Source of the DNA: Heracleum sosnowskyi | Lineage: Eukaryota; Streptophyta; Magnoliopsida; Apiales; Apiaceae | Assembly (NCBI GenBank): GCA_030848705.1 | Contig: JAUIZM010000012.1 | Location: 987,001-1,051,000, forward strand | Direction: 5' to 3' | DNA: 64,000 bases | In this document: in pieces, positions 1 to 11,719 of the stretch | How the letters are laid out: each line of letters begins with the position of its first letter | Numbering within the stretch: position 1 is the stretch's first letter | Program-made: the position numbers and the translations under genes | Notes under the pieces: generated by a model | The model's input: only the letters and a program-made list of their open reading frames with translations | The model's database searches: none | What the model was told of the DNA's origin: nothing

Positions 1-1037
1 TCGTAAGTTAGAATTTGATGATTCTGGACTTTTCTGAAAGATCTTTCAATTTCCTACAACCTCTATTTCACAGTGTTGTTCCAGATTATGCTCTGAAGTG
101 TTCTTAAAATCATAAAACACAAACAAATCTTATTTTTCAGTTTCTGTTCAAATTCAGCGGACGTTTTAGTTAATTCCAGATTCGTTATAAGTCCGATTTT
201 GATGAGTCATATCTTTTCGGAAAGTTATTTTCGTTCTCTACGACTTTCGTCCTTTAAGTTTTTCAAGAAAATGTCGTTTAGGGGGTCAAAAGAATTAAAA
301 CAATTCTGGTCAGAATTAGTACACTTCCTAGGATGCGTTTTTGTGGACCATCGATTAAGTTTGACTTGTAGGAGATTAATGGGTAGACGTGTAATGACTT
401 TTTGAGTATATGATTGTTGTACTAATTCTACACGTCTACCCACTAATCTCCTACAAGTCAAACTTAATTGATGGTCCACAAAAACGCATCCTAGGAAGTG
501 TACTAATTCTGACCAGAATTGTTTTAATTCTTTTGACCCTCTAAACGACGTTTTCTTGAAAAACTTAAAGGACGAAAGTCGTAGAGAACGAAAATACCTT
601 TCCGAAAAGATATGACTCATCAAAATAGGACTCATAACGAATCTGGAATTAACTAAAACGTCCGCTGAATTTGAACAGAAACTGAAAAATAAGATTTGTT
701 TGTGTTTTATGATTTTAAGAACACTTCAGAGCATAATCTGGAAAAACACTAGGAAATTGAGAGATCTTTCATAAAAGTCCAGAATCATCAAATTCCAACT
801 TACGATGAATATTCTACGAATTTTGTAAGACTGTTGATTTGTGTATGAAAGAGACCTACGAATTTTGATTAAAAAGATTAGGAAGAAGACTATGATGTTT
901 ATATAGCCTTATAAAATCCTAAGTCCAAATATACTAGTTATCCGAACCTAAAATTGATCCATGTTTTAGGATCATTAGTCTAATTTAATTTTAAATCCTG
1001 TTCTTTTTCAAATTCTTTCATTATTATTAATCTAAAA
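1..1037. repeat. Foldback (palindromic) element A1, left end outside window
   Basis: Positions 1-391 read as the reverse complement of about 430-805, with a short loop centred near 405, so a transcript would fold into a hairpin with ~390-bp arms. The part from 806 to 1037 matches the right-hand end of element A2 (2885-3130). A1 stops at 1031-1038 inside the terminal motif, before the expected end ttacgggatattaca. The small ORFs in the arms are mirror images of each other and show no known domain. By its end sequence it may derive from LTR DNA folded head to head; that is inference. Confidence 0.8.
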
Positions 1038-1854
1038 ATATATAATATAAGACAATTACGAAACGTAAACTAATTATTTATTTACAATAAAATTCATCAG
1101 GCTACATTCTATTATACTAGTATCTAAATTTTGCATTGAAATTAAAAAACTAAACTATTACACCATACCCGTTACCAGAGTATTTCTTAGTTGAAATAAC
1201 AATTATGGAGGGAAGGAGGTTTTAGGAAAAGAGTATCTCGTACGTTATAGTATCTTAATTTGCATAAAACTAAAAAAGAAAAAGAAAAAGAAAATGAGGA
1301 TTTGTATGTGTATAAATACATTTAGATCAGAGGCAGATGAAATGACAGCTATTATCTTCTCCACAACATGATGAATGGTCATCTTCCTCGTCTCCACATG
1401 AACACTTAGTCACTTACCACCACCATCACATCCACCATCACTACTTTGTTCACAACTTTGTTCACAACGTCGACAACCCAGATCCAAACCCTCCCCGAGA
1501 AATACTAGTCGCTTTCGAAATTCAGTTTCATATCCCGTTCAAATATCGCAAACGAGAGATTTATTTGGTCTCATGACCATACTCAAGAGATGCAACACAA
1601 CGGAGAAAATATACCTCTTCCTAACCCCCTGCTAATGGCAACGCTAACGCCGCCGACAACCCTAATGGCCATGCTAACGGCGGCAATCCATACGGCCACG
1701 CTAACGGCGGCAACCCTAATGGCTACATTAACGGCGGCCACATCATGTTGCACCAACTCCCGGCTCAACACCACCACTACCACCCAATACATCACCACAT
1801 CCACACCCATATGGTTCAAGATATCATTAACACAGAACTTTTCAACACCTTACC
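1038..1854 (+). repeat. Left arm of an inverted duplication (gene fragment X)
   Basis: This ~817-bp stretch is repeated in reverse complement at 3141-3976, with a few substitutions and small indels. It holds a TATA-like tgtataaata near 1311 followed by sequence that reads, in shifting frames, as His-rich and then Asn-Gly-Gly/His-rich protein (about 1370-1840). The NGG run includes GHANGGNPYGHANGGNPNGY. Stops and frame changes interrupt it in both arms. I do not recognise the parent gene. It looks like the promoter and first exon of a host gene caught in the duplication. Confidence 0.7.
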
Positions 1855-3140
1855 TGTAATATCCCGTAATTTTTAGATTAATAATAATGAAAGAATTTGA
1901 AAAAGAACAGGATTTAAAATTAAATTAGACTAATGGGCCTAAAATATGGATCAATTTTAGGTTCGGATAACTAGTATATTTGGACTTAGGGTTTTATAAG
2001 GCTATATAAACATCATAGTCTTCTTCCTAATCTTTTTAATCAAAATTCGTAGGTCTCTTTCATACACAAATCAGCAGTCTTAGAAAATTCGTAGAATATT
2101 CATCGTAAATTAGAATTTGATGATTCTAGACTTTTTGATGATTCTGGACTTTTCCGAAAGATCTTTAAATTTCCTACAACCTCTATTTCACAGTGTTTTT
2201 CCAGATTATGCTCTGAAGTGTTCTTAAAATCATAAAACACAAACAAATCTTATTTTTCAGTTTCTGTTCAAATTCAGCGGACGTTTTAGTTAATTCCAGA
2301 TTCGTTATAAGTCCGATTTTGATGAGTCATATCTTTTTGGAAAGTTATTTTCGTTCTCTACGACTTTCGTCCTTTAAGTTTTTCAAGAAAACGTCGTTTA
2401 GAGGGTCAAAAGAATTAAAACAATTCTGGTCAGAATTAGTACACTTCCTAGGATGCGTTTTTGTGGACCATCGATTAAGTTTGACTTGTAGGAGATTAAT
2501 GGGTAGACGTGTAATGACTTTTTGAGTATATGATTGTTGTACTAATTCTACACGTCTACCCATTAATCTTCTACAAGTCAAACTTAATTGATGGTCCACA
2601 AAAACGCATCCTAGGAAGTGTACTAATTCTGACCAGAATTGTTTTAATTCTTTTGACCCTCTAAACGACGTTTTCTTGAAAAACTTAAAGGACGAAAGTC
2701 ATAGAGAACGAAAATACCTTTCCGAAAAGATATGACTCGTCAAAATCGGACTTATAACGAATCTGGAATTAACTAAAACGTCCGCTGAATTTGAACATAA
2801 ACTGAAAAATAAGATCTGTTTGTGTTTTATGGTTTTAAGAACACTTCAGAGCATAAACTGAAAGTCCAGAATCATCAAATTCCAACTTACGATGAATATT
2901 CTACGAATTTTCTAAGACTGCTGATTTGTGTATGAAAGAGACCTACGAATTTTGATTAAAAAGATTAGGAAGAAGACTATGATGTTTATATAGCCTTATA
3001 AAACCCTAAGTCCAAATATACTAGTTATTCGAACCTAAAATTGATCCATGTTTTAGGCCCATTAGTCTAATTTAATTTTAAATCTTGTTCTTTTTCAAAT
3101 TCTTTCATTTTTATTAATCTAAAAATTACGGGATATTACA
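1855..3140. mobile_element. Foldback element A2, complete, between the two X arms
   Basis: The element begins TGTAATATCCCGTAATTTTT and ends with its exact reverse complement. The whole 1.29 kb is a near-palindrome with the loop at about 2517-2543. The right arm lacks ~38 bp present in the left arm, and the left arm has a small local duplication near 2120-2145. A TATA-like gctatataaac lies at 2001-2012. The TG...CA ends and the first bases resemble LTRs of Ty3/gypsy elements, so an inverted LTR dimer is one reading and a foldback DNA transposon another. No direct target duplication is visible because the flanks are themselves inverted copies. Confidence 0.75.
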
Positions 3141-3976
3141 GGTAAGGTGTTGAAAAGTTCTGTGTTAATGATATCTTGAACCAGATGGGTGTGGATGTGG
3201 TGATATATTGGGTGGTAGTGGTGGTGTTGAGCCGGGAGTTGGTGCAACATGATGTGGCTGCCGTTAATGTAGCCATTAGGGTTGCCGCCGTTAGCGTGGC
3301 CGTATGGATTGCCGCTGTTAGCATGGCCATTAGGGTTGTCGGCGGCGTTAGCGTTGCCATTAGAAGGGGGTTAGGAAGAGGTAGATTTTCTCCATTGTGT
3401 TGCAGCTATTGAGTATGGTTATGAGACCAAATAAATCTCTCGTCTGCGATGTTGAACGGGATATGAAACTGAATTTCGAAGGCGACTAGTATTTCTCGGG
3501 GAGGGTTTGGATCTGGGTTGTCGACGTTGTGAACAAAGTTGTGAACAAAGTAGTGATGGTGGATGTGATGGTGGTGGTAAGTGACTAAGTGTTTATGTGG
3601 AGACGAGGAAGATGACCATTCATCATGTTGTGGAAATCATGTTGTGGATAAGACAATTGTTGTCATTTCATCTGTCTCTGATCTACATGTATTTATACAC
3701 ATACAAATCCTCATTTTCTTTTTCTTTTTCTTTTTTAGTTTTATGCAAATTAAGATACTATACCGTACGAGATACTCTTTTCCTAAAACCTCCTTCCCTC
3801 CATAATTGTTATTTCAACTAAGAAATACTGTGGTAACGGGTATGGTGTAATAGTTTAGTTTTTCTAATTTCAATGCAAAATTTAGATACTAGTATAATAG
3901 AATGTGGCCTGATGAATTTTATTGTGAATAAATAATTAGTTTACGTTTCGTAATTGTCTTATATTATATATTTTTA
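3141..3976 (-). repeat. Right arm of the inverted duplication (gene fragment X')
   Basis: Reverse complement of 1038-1854. Read on the minus strand it gives the same TATA-like sequence, His-rich stretch and Asn-Gly-Gly repeat. This copy keeps a slightly longer clean frame: PREILVAFEIQFHIPF is followed by NIADERFIWSHNH before a stop. It also has 18 extra bases near 3635 relative to the left arm. The short ORFs on either strand are shadows of this fragment. Confidence 0.7.
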
Positions 3977-5465
3977 GTTTTTCAAGAAATATTTTACAAA
4001 ATAAATAAATATATTTTTAACCTTACTTTAGGATTTCTTTTCAAGTGTCTATTTCGTCTTGATTTTTCACAAAATTCTGAACGAACATCAATAAAAAAAA
4101 TTAAACATGTCACACTTAAACATTATATAATACAAATTAAATAGAGAAAATGGATCCTAATTAATATAAGTAGATCTTAGTGATTCCAGAGAAGAGCTGA
4201 TCATTCGCCTCTCGGCTGTATTTATACACATCAATATCTTATACAAGCTCCTTAATTGCCTCTCCTTGTTATTCTAAATACAACTAAGATTCAAAAAATA
4301 CTTTCTTGGTATAGTGTGACAATTATTTTTATTTTTATTTTTATTTTTTTATGCAAAATTAATATACTATAATATCGGTCCAAAAATAAGATTTTACTAA
4401 TTTAATTCTTTCAAGCATATATTTTCATTGTTCCCAGTTTCAAGTCACTGCTAACTATCTCATTCTTGAACACTAATTACGTGCTAAATATATATGTGTG
4501 TGCACAATTATAGATCCATTTTGTGGACAATTTAAAGTTTTAATCTTTAAAATTTATCCATTCATTTTAGTAAAAATTTATAAGATAATAAATATACCTA
4601 AGAATGAACTCAACTCTTTTTCAGTAGCTAACAAAGTCACTCCATTGCATATATATTAGTTACGTCGGATTTTGCACACCCAATTAAATAAGTTGCACAA
4701 TTTGAACAACTTTTTTACGTGTATTAAAATATGAATTACTGTACTATGCAAACAAAGAATATGAAAAATAATTATCTGAAAACAGTTTTTTAGCTTGTGA
4801 AAATGAGTCTAAATTCAAGTATTTGAAGCGTTTTAAATAATATAGTTGCAACCATCATGTTTTTTTTTTACCATTTCCACGCGTATAATTATCATATATA
4901 CTTGTATTCATTTTTTTGCAAAATATATATACTTGTATTCATGTTTTCTATACAAAACAAAATTATTTGTCGCAAATAGCTAACAAAACTGAATATTTTT
5001 TAGCTACTTGTCACTTCATGTCGTGCATGCAATTTCTTCTTAAGAAAACGAAGGATGGCTAGTTTTGCAAACTAACCAAGGTATATCCAAAAAAACAAGG
5101 GAACCCAAAGCAGGCCCAATTTATAATCCAAATAATTAGCCCAGAGTTGTAGGTCAAGATTCAAACTTACTATAATATGACCATTATTTTAAAGAAAGGG
5201 AGAATCATATATTTTATTATAGAATTTTATAAATAATTTTAAATTTTTTTACATAAAAGATATAATCTGATTCTAATGTAGAATATTAACATATACAAAT
5301 TTTATTAAAAAATTTAATATTTAAAATTTGAATAAAAACAATGATTTTAATTAATTGTAATTTCTTTGGGGTATACCTTCTGTACTGTTGGTAAAAGAAG
5401 CATTTTGTAATATTTAGTAGAAGCGGCATTTTAAATTGTAAGTTTGAGTAGAATGCACCTTATTA
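3977..5465. other. AT-rich intergenic DNA, no gene seen
   Basis: Long A/T runs and no ORF of note on either strand. I see no TIRs, LTRs or RNA genes. Probably decayed transposon sequence or ordinary intergenic DNA. Confidence 0.6.
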
Positions 5466-5469
5466 ATCT

Positions 5470-5870
5470 CACGCTTCCGCATAATTTCCTTCGGATTGAG
5501 CCGACAAGGCTGAGGAGTTTATATTGATTGAATAGTGAAAGGTTTGGTTCTTCTCCTAAGTTATGCTGTATCTTTGTCAGTAAACTGTCTTTCCTCTGTT
5601 GTAGGAAAATGCAGTTAGAATGGTAACTAGACTTTCATAGAGGTACAGAAGCACTTGTATATATATACTCAGCAGGCTGAAAGAGATGCATATATGAGAT
5701 TGACTAGATAAACAAAACCACCAGAAGTTATCGCTTCCCTTTTTGATTCCAAGCTGCTGCGGGTCAAATTTCGTTTGATCTTCTATACATCATGTTTACC
5801 TTATGCAAAAGTGACTGTAATTCAAACTAGCACTCACTAGCAGCAGAGGCATATAAACTTGTTTTCGTAA
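5470..5870 (-). repeat. Inverted copy of the intergenic segment at about 40540-40780
   Basis: The stretch around 5745-5810 (tttttgattccaagctgctg and onward) is the reverse complement of about 40540-40600, and 5590-5740 matches the reverse complement of 40600-40720 with substitutions. This links the left FAS1 pseudogene block with the right AP-2/FAS1 block. The order of the pieces is not the same, because here the segment precedes FAS1, so the block has been shuffled since duplication. Confidence 0.6.
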
Positions 5871-5924
5871 ATATGATCACTAGGTAATGAAAATGATCGA
5901 TTCTTATGCGTTTTCAACTCCACC

Positions 5925-6268
5925 TTCTAACCTAACTCCGACAATTATCCCCTCCGAATATTCTGGACCCTCGTTGCCTCCTTAATATTTTTCTAGCATT
6001 TTTAGCCCAAAACGATTTCATTATTTGGGGAAGTTACGTGTGGGACACTCTACTAGACCTATTTTGCCCTGATGAAGCCACTTTGTTTGTTCCACTCAAT
6101 GCTGCTGTGCTTAATCTTGGAGATCGGTCCTGATCTCATTCCTTACAACATTATTCCTCAACGATTCTACCTTGCTGACTCTCTTGCCTTTCAAGACATT
6201 ACAGATTAGTGCAACTCCTCTTAATTTCATAATTTAGCACACTTTCATAACTCATCCCGATATACATC
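5925..6268 (+). pseudogene. Fasciclin-like (FAS1) pseudogene, 5' part; continues at 11373-11404
   Basis: This is a degraded copy of the intact FAS1 gene at 41090-41719 (minus strand). Recognisable pieces are PSEYSGPSLPP, NDFIIWGK-like, ATLFVPLNAAVL and IPYNIIPQRF, in that order, but frameshifts and stops separate them and no start codon or signal peptide is left. The copy is cut at the sequence ccgatatacatc by the Ty1/copia element that starts at 6269. After that element the FAS1 match resumes for about 30 bases (11373-11404, up to cacggggtgg) and is then cut by a CACTA terminus. Confidence 0.8.
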
Positions 6269-6533
6269 TGTTTGAGTAACTAACTTTGACAACTAAGCTC
6301 CAGGCTGGCATGAGTTAGTTACTCCCCATCATCTCATTTTGTTATCTAGTATCTAGATATATAAGAACAAGTTAGTTAGAATATGTCATTGTAATTTTTC
6401 TTTCTGTATCATTTCTTTCTGCTCATTCATTCCTTTCTGTGAACACAACAATGGTGAAGGTTATATACTAGTTAAAGCTTCTGTTAATACTGCAAATGCT
6501 AGTTCTGTTTTGTTCAATCTGTCAAAATTAACA
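6269..6533 (+). repeat. 5' LTR of copia-III
   Basis: Starts TGTTTGAGTAAC and ends AAAATTAACA. A TATA-like agatatataagaac lies about 90 bases in. The 3' copy starts TGTTGGAGTAAC, which shows one of the five differences. Confidence 0.92.
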
Positions 6534-6551
6534 TGGTATCAGAGCAGTTTT
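6534..6551 (+). promoter_or_regulatory. Primer-binding site of copia-III
   Basis: TGGTATCAGAGCAG directly follows the 5' LTR. It is complementary to the 3' end of plant initiator tRNA-Met, the usual minus-strand primer of copia elements. Confidence 0.9.
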
Positions 6552-6740
6552 TACAACGATCCTGCGTCTTCTTCAACATCTCGATCTCTAAAACCGGGTG
6601 TTTTCTTCAACAATTTTACAGTTTCTATGAGAGATTGTTGTATGAATGTCATGAGATGAATTGTGAGATGCTGGAATTTGTATTGGATTGTTAGATTCAT
6701 TTCTCAATTGCTTGATTTGGTTAGTTTGTTTCTGAAAAAT

Positions 6741-8453
6741 ATGGCGGATAATCGAAATGTTAGAGCTCCTAATCAAGATCCGAATAGTATATATTTCATA
6801 CATCCATCTGATGCAAGCTCTACTCAATTAGTATCAGTGAAGTTTAATGGAAATGGATTTAGTAACTGGAAACGAGCAATGATTTTAACTCTTTCTGCTA
6901 AAAACAAGTTAGGTTTTGTGGCCGGTAGCATTCCTAAACCAGATGTTACATTAATTGAATCTAAGGCATGGGAGAGATGCAATGATTTAGTGTGTTCTTG
7001 GCTAATCTTTAATCTGGATGATGCTATTACTAAAAGCGTTTTGTTTCTCAAAACTTCTAAAGAAATATGGACTGATCTAGAAGAGCATTTTGGTTATACT
7101 TCTATGACACAAGTATACTCTTTGGAACAACAATTGTCTGAGCTAAATCAAGGAAATGATAATATTTCAGAGTTTTTCACTAAGATCAAAACATTATGGG
7201 ACGGTATCAGTGATGCTAATCCTTTACCTCAGTGTACCTATCAAAAGTGCACATGTAATCTTGAACAGAGAGTTCATCAAATACAGCAAGATCAAAGGAT
7301 GCTACATTTTATGATGAAATTGAATGATGAATTCTCAGCTATCAGGGCTAATATTTTGATGCAACATCCTATGCCTAATGTCACTAATACCTACAGATTA
7401 TTTGCTCAAGAAGAAAGGCACAAAGAACTTTCTCAAATGACATCTTCAAATGATCATACAGCATTTTATGCTGACAAAAGGAGATTTCCTGATCCTAAAC
7501 CTACTAAGCAACCTACTTTTACTACAACTTTTAAATCTGCAGGACAACACAATGCTCATACTGGTGCTTCTAATAGGATTACTGGGAATGCAGAAAAGAA
7601 ACCAAATTCACAGTATTACTGTACACATTACAAATTACCATGTCACAGTCTTGAAAGATGCTTCAAGGTTCATGGGTATCCCCCAGGTTTCAAATTCAAA
7701 GATAAAAGGATTGCAGCTGTATCTTGTCAATCAGACGGTTCAAATACTGCAGATAACAGTCCTTCTATTTCTATTGATCAGTATACTAAGCTCATGGAGT
7801 TGTTGAGTAAACAACAACTTCAAGATACTTCTACTGATTCTTCTCCACATGCATTAACAACTTCTCAGACAAGCTGGATATTAGACAGTGGTAGTACTGA
7901 TCACATATGTGCTAACCTGGATTTATTTGCTTCTTACAAAAAGTTTGAGGGTAATAATAACTGTATTACAGTTCCTGATGGGAGGAAGATTCAGATTGTC
8001 AATGTTGGGAGTGTTGCTCTAACTGATCAGATAGTTCTTCATAATGTTTTTCATGTTCCAGATTTTCATTTTAACTTGGTTTCAGTACAGAAATTGTGTC
8101 AAGATTTACAGTGTCATTTAGTATTCACTAATGACAAATGCTATATTCAGGACCCTTTGCAGAAGATAGCTCCACTGCTTCTTGGTGAGGACAAGACTGG
8201 TTTATATACTGTAGGGCATACTAAACTCCTCCACCAAATGCATTCTGAATCTCTCAACACCTGCTGTACATCTATTGAAGATACAAAACTATGGCACTTA
8301 AGGCTTGACCACATTCCTTTTACTCAACTAAAGTTGGTTCAACCTCAACTTGATGTTAAAACCTGTTTGACAGATACTATATGTCAGATCTGTCCTGCTG
8401 CAAAACAAGCTAAGCTTGTCTTTCCTTATAGTAGTATCAACTTCTGTATTTGA
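6741..8453 (+). pseudogene. copia-III gag, protease and INT zinc-binding part (frameshifted)
   Basis: I start at the ATG at 6741 (MADNRNVRAPNQ), the usual start of this Gag type; the frame is open further upstream but without homology. It shows the copia Gag domain (FNGNGFSNWKRAM ... SKEIWTDLEEHFG), a broken zinc knuckle, the protease motif WILDSGSTDHI, and the HHCC-type LWHLRLDH ... CQICPAAKQ before integrase. In the knuckle (CTHYKLPCHSLERC) the second Cys is Tyr and the Gly before His is Cys, so it should not bind zinc. The frame is lost near 8430-8450 by a one-base change, and INT continues in the next frame. Confidence 0.88.
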
Positions 8454-11118
8454 GTTACTTCACTTGGATATTTGGGGGCCTTATAAAACTAAAACATATG
8501 ATGGTTGTACTCTGTTTTTGACAATAGTAGATGATTTCAGTCGTTACACATGGGTTCATCTCTTGAAACACAAGTCTGATGTTACTGGTGTAATGGTTAA
8601 ATTTGATGTTCATGTTACTACACAATTTCAGCTTTGTATTAAAGGTATCCAGTCTGATAGTGCAAAGGAATTTTGTGAGGGTTCATTTCAGGTCTTCTGT
8701 CAAGACAAGGGTATTGTTCATCAAAAGAGTTGTACTTATACACCTCAGCAGAATGGGGTGGTTGAGCGGAAGCATAGACATTTATTAGAGACAACTAGGG
8801 CTCTTTCATTTCAATCTAAGGTACCTCTGTTATATTGGGGAGACTGTGTTCTATGTGCTACTTATCTCATCAATCGCATGCCACTGCAAAGTGTTCAAAA
8901 TGCTACTCCTTACTTTAAACTGTATAATAAGCAAGCATCTTTAGATCATCTAAAGACCTTTGGTTGCTTGTGTTTTGTCTCAACACCTCGTTCTCATAGA
9001 ACTAAGTTTGATGTGAGAGCTACTCCTGGAGTTTTTTTAGGTTATGTTCCTAATACTAAAGGCTACAAAGTTTTGGACATTGCTACCAAAACTGTTACTA
9101 TTTCCAGAGATGTCAGATTTTTTGAGACACATTTTCCTTATCATTTCTCTTCTATTTCTAATGTTGATTCGTTTCCATCCTCTATATATTTACCTGTTAT
9201 GACCTCAAATTCTATACCATTTGAAGATATCTCTCAGGAAAATTCTGCTTCTCCTGATTTTCACTTTTCTGAAAATCAGAATTCTACACCAGCTGGTCCT
9301 TCTTTGAATTTACAAACAGATTCTCAGGCCTCTGTTAATTCTTCTGATGCATCCTTGATTTCTGATATCAGTTCTTATTTTTCTCCTTCACCAGTTCCTA
9401 TTCGACATTCTACTAGAACTCATCATCCTCCTTCTTATTTGTCTGACTACCATTGCAATGTTATTACTAAGCCAACTGATCATTGGTGCAATTTGGTACA
9501 ACTGTCTTCTATTCCTTATTCAAAACAGTGCTTTATTTCCAAACTGTGTGATATTAAAGAACCTGCCTCTTATAAGGAAGCTGATGTTCAGCCATTGTGG
9601 GTAGAAGCTATGCATTTAAAACTTCAGGCACTTCATAAAAATAATACATGGGAACTTGTTGATTTACCACTGGGGAAAAAATAAATTGGTTCCAAATGGG
9701 TGTTTAAGGTGAAACTAAAGGCTGATGGTACTCTCGAACGGTGTAAAGCTCGCTTGGTCGCTAAGGGTTACAATCAGAGGTATGGTATTGATTATGAAGA
9801 GACCTTCTCTCCTGTTGTTAAGATGGCTACTATTCGTTGCCTTTTGGCTGTTGCATCTAGAAAAAAATGGCCTTTACATCAACTTGATGTAAATAATGCC
9901 TTTTTACGTGGCCATTTGAATGAAGAGGTTTATATGAAGGTTCCTGAAGGTATGCCAAACCCAGGTAATAAAGTTTGTCGATTAATCAAGTCCATTTATG
10001 GTCTCAAACAGGCATCTCGGGAATGGTTTGCAAAACTTCTTTCTGCCTTGATTTCTCAGGGTTTTAAGCAATCTAAAAGTGATTACAGTTTGTTTATCAG
10101 AAAGTCTGCTGGTTTGATATGTGTAGCTGTTGTTTATGTTGATGATGTGATTCTTACTGGTACTGATTCTCTTGCTATACAAAGTCTCAAAGATTTTCTG
10201 CACCAACAGTTCAGTATTAAAGATTTGGGAAAACTTAATTACTTCTTAGGTATTGAGGTCAGTCATCTTGACACTGGTATCCTTCTTAGTCAGAAGAAAT
10301 TCACTCTGGAATTGCTTAGTGACTGTTCTTATGATCTCTTGAAGAAAGCTGTTACACCCTTACCAATTAATTTGAAACTTAGTGCTGATGAAGGTACTTT
10401 GTTTTCTGATCCTGAACTCTATCGTTCTTTGGTTGGGAAACTTAACTTTTTGACAAACACTCGGCCTGATCTTGCTTATGTTGTACAGTCTCTCAGTCAA
10501 TTTATGCATAGGCCTCGTTCTTCTCATTTTTCTGCCTTATTGCATACTCTTCGCTATGTCAATCATTCTATTGGTCAGGGTATTTTTCTTAGTGCTACTG
10601 ATCAAATTAAGCTTCAAGCTTTCACTGATTCTGATTGGGCATCATGTCCGGACTCTAGGAAATCTGTAACTGGATATATCCTTCTTCTTGGACAGTCTCC
10701 AATCACTTGGAAATCTAAGAAACAAAGTACAATTTCTCGATCATCTTCTGAAGCCGAATATAGAGCCATGGCTTCAGCAGCTGCCGAAATCACTTTGATG
10801 GTTCGTTTACTTGGTGACTTGGAGATTTCTGGATTACAGCCTATCACTCTTCATTGTGACAATCAATCTGCAATTCATATTGCCAAAAATCCTGTTTTTC
10901 ATGAGCGAACTAAACACATTGATATCGACTGCCATTTTACTCGTGACAAGATGTTGGAAGGTCTTATCCAACTCACTTATTTGCCAACACAGTCCCAAGT
11001 TACTGATGTCTTCACTAAAAGCTTGCCTTCTTCTCAGTTTCGTCTGTTGTTTTCCAAGATAGGTTTTCATGTTCCTCTGGTTCCTGAACGTTCTATCTTG
11101 AGGGGGGTGTTGGAGTAA
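8416..11118 (+). pseudogene. copia-III integrase, reverse transcriptase and RNase H (one stop)
   Basis: The integrase core has its first Asp in LLHLDIWGPY, the second in SDSAKEF (the usual Asn is Ser) and the Glu in PQQNGVVERKH. A TAA at 9682-9684 interrupts the linker just before the RT motif KWVFKVKLKADG, and the frame is open again to 11118. RT carries LHQLDVNNAFL and YVDD (about 10135). RNase H carries FTDSDWASC, SSSEAEYRA and HCDNQSAI. The C-terminal end (VTDVFTKSLPSSQF) is complete. Both frame breaks are single changes, which fits a young but dead copy. Confidence 0.9.
11098..11107 (+). promoter_or_regulatory. Polypurine tract of copia-III
   Basis: The purine run gaggggggtg sits directly before the 3' LTR (TG at 11108). 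It serves plus-strand priming and overlaps the end of the pol frame. Confidence 0.8.
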
Positions 11119-11372
11119 CTAACTTTGACAGCTAAGCTCCAGGCTGGCATGAGTTAGTTACTCCCCATCATCTCATTCTGTTATCTAGTATCTAGATATA
11201 TAAGAACAATTTAGTTAGAATATGTCATTGTAATTTTTCTTTCTGTATCATTTCTTTCTGCTCATTCATTCCTTTCTGTAAACACAACAATGGTGAAGGT
11301 TATATACTAGTTAAAGCTTCTGTTAATACTGCAAATGCTAGTTCTGTTTTGTTCAATCTGTCAAAATTAACA
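11108..11372 (+). repeat. 3' LTR of copia-III
   Basis: 265 bp, same length as the 5' LTR with about five substitutions. It ends AAAATTAACA, followed by tctttttcgg of the FAS1 pseudogene. Confidence 0.92.
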
Positions 11373-11404
11373 TCTTTTTCGGCTGTCTTTGCTTTGCACG
11401 GGGT

Positions 11405-11539
11405 GGGCCATTTGTAACGGCCTTATATACAACGGGAAGTTTGCGGTTGAATTTAATATAAACTCAACCGTTTTCCGTTGAATTTATACTAAATTTAACC
11501 AAATTTTGACGATTGAATTTAGCCGCTTTTGTTGTAGTG
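11405..11539 (-). mobile_element. Terminal fragment of a second CACTA-type element
   Basis: The right edge ends ttttgttgtagtg, which reads on the minus strand as CACTACAACAAAA, the typical CACTA terminus. Several copies of a ttcaaccg-like subterminal motif lie inside it. No partner terminus is visible to the left. The fragment joins the FAS1 pseudogene directly to the middle of the AP-1 pseudogene, so a deletion probably removed the rest together with the 5' part of AP-1. Confidence 0.65.
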
Positions 11540-11719
11540 TATCCACCACGCCGCTCATCTACTCAGAGCAACATCACATGTTGTAGTGATGCATGCAAAA
11601 AGTTAGGGCATTGCAATTCAACTGGATATTGCATGTACCAAACACGCTAAGGCGACGGCCAATACAAGTTAGAAATCTACTTGACATATGATAGATCACT
11701 ACAACAAATATGGGCAATT

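Larger units (their letters stand above)
6269..11372 (+). mobile_element. Ty1/copia LTR retrotransposon (copia-III), 5.1 kb
   Basis: Two 265-bp LTRs (6269-6533 and 11108-11372) flank one gag-pol region in the order gag, PR, INT, RT, RNase H. The LTRs differ at about five sites, near 2%, so this is the oldest of the three copia copies here. A primer-binding site follows the 5' LTR and a G-rich polypurine tract precedes the 3' LTR. It is inserted in a FAS1 pseudogene. The target sequence acatc overlaps the LTR end (…ttaacatc), so the target duplication cannot be separated cleanly. gag-pol holds one frameshift and one nonsense codon, so this copy is not autonomous. Confidence 0.93.

Noticed and set aside
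1583..1859. ORFs of 78-89 codons in X with repeated Ala/Thr or Val residues
   Set aside because: Alternative frames of the NGG/His-rich fragment; the repetitive composition comes from the underlying DNA repeat.
199..2599. Several 68-136-codon ORFs in the foldback elements (MMSHIFSESYFRSL type) on both strands
   Set aside because: They are mirror images imposed by the palindrome, have no domain, and repeat in A1 and A2 only because the DNA does.
6663..6740. Earlier start for the copia-III gag
   Set aside because: The extra 26 residues have no Gag homology; MADNRN at 6741 is the standard type of start.
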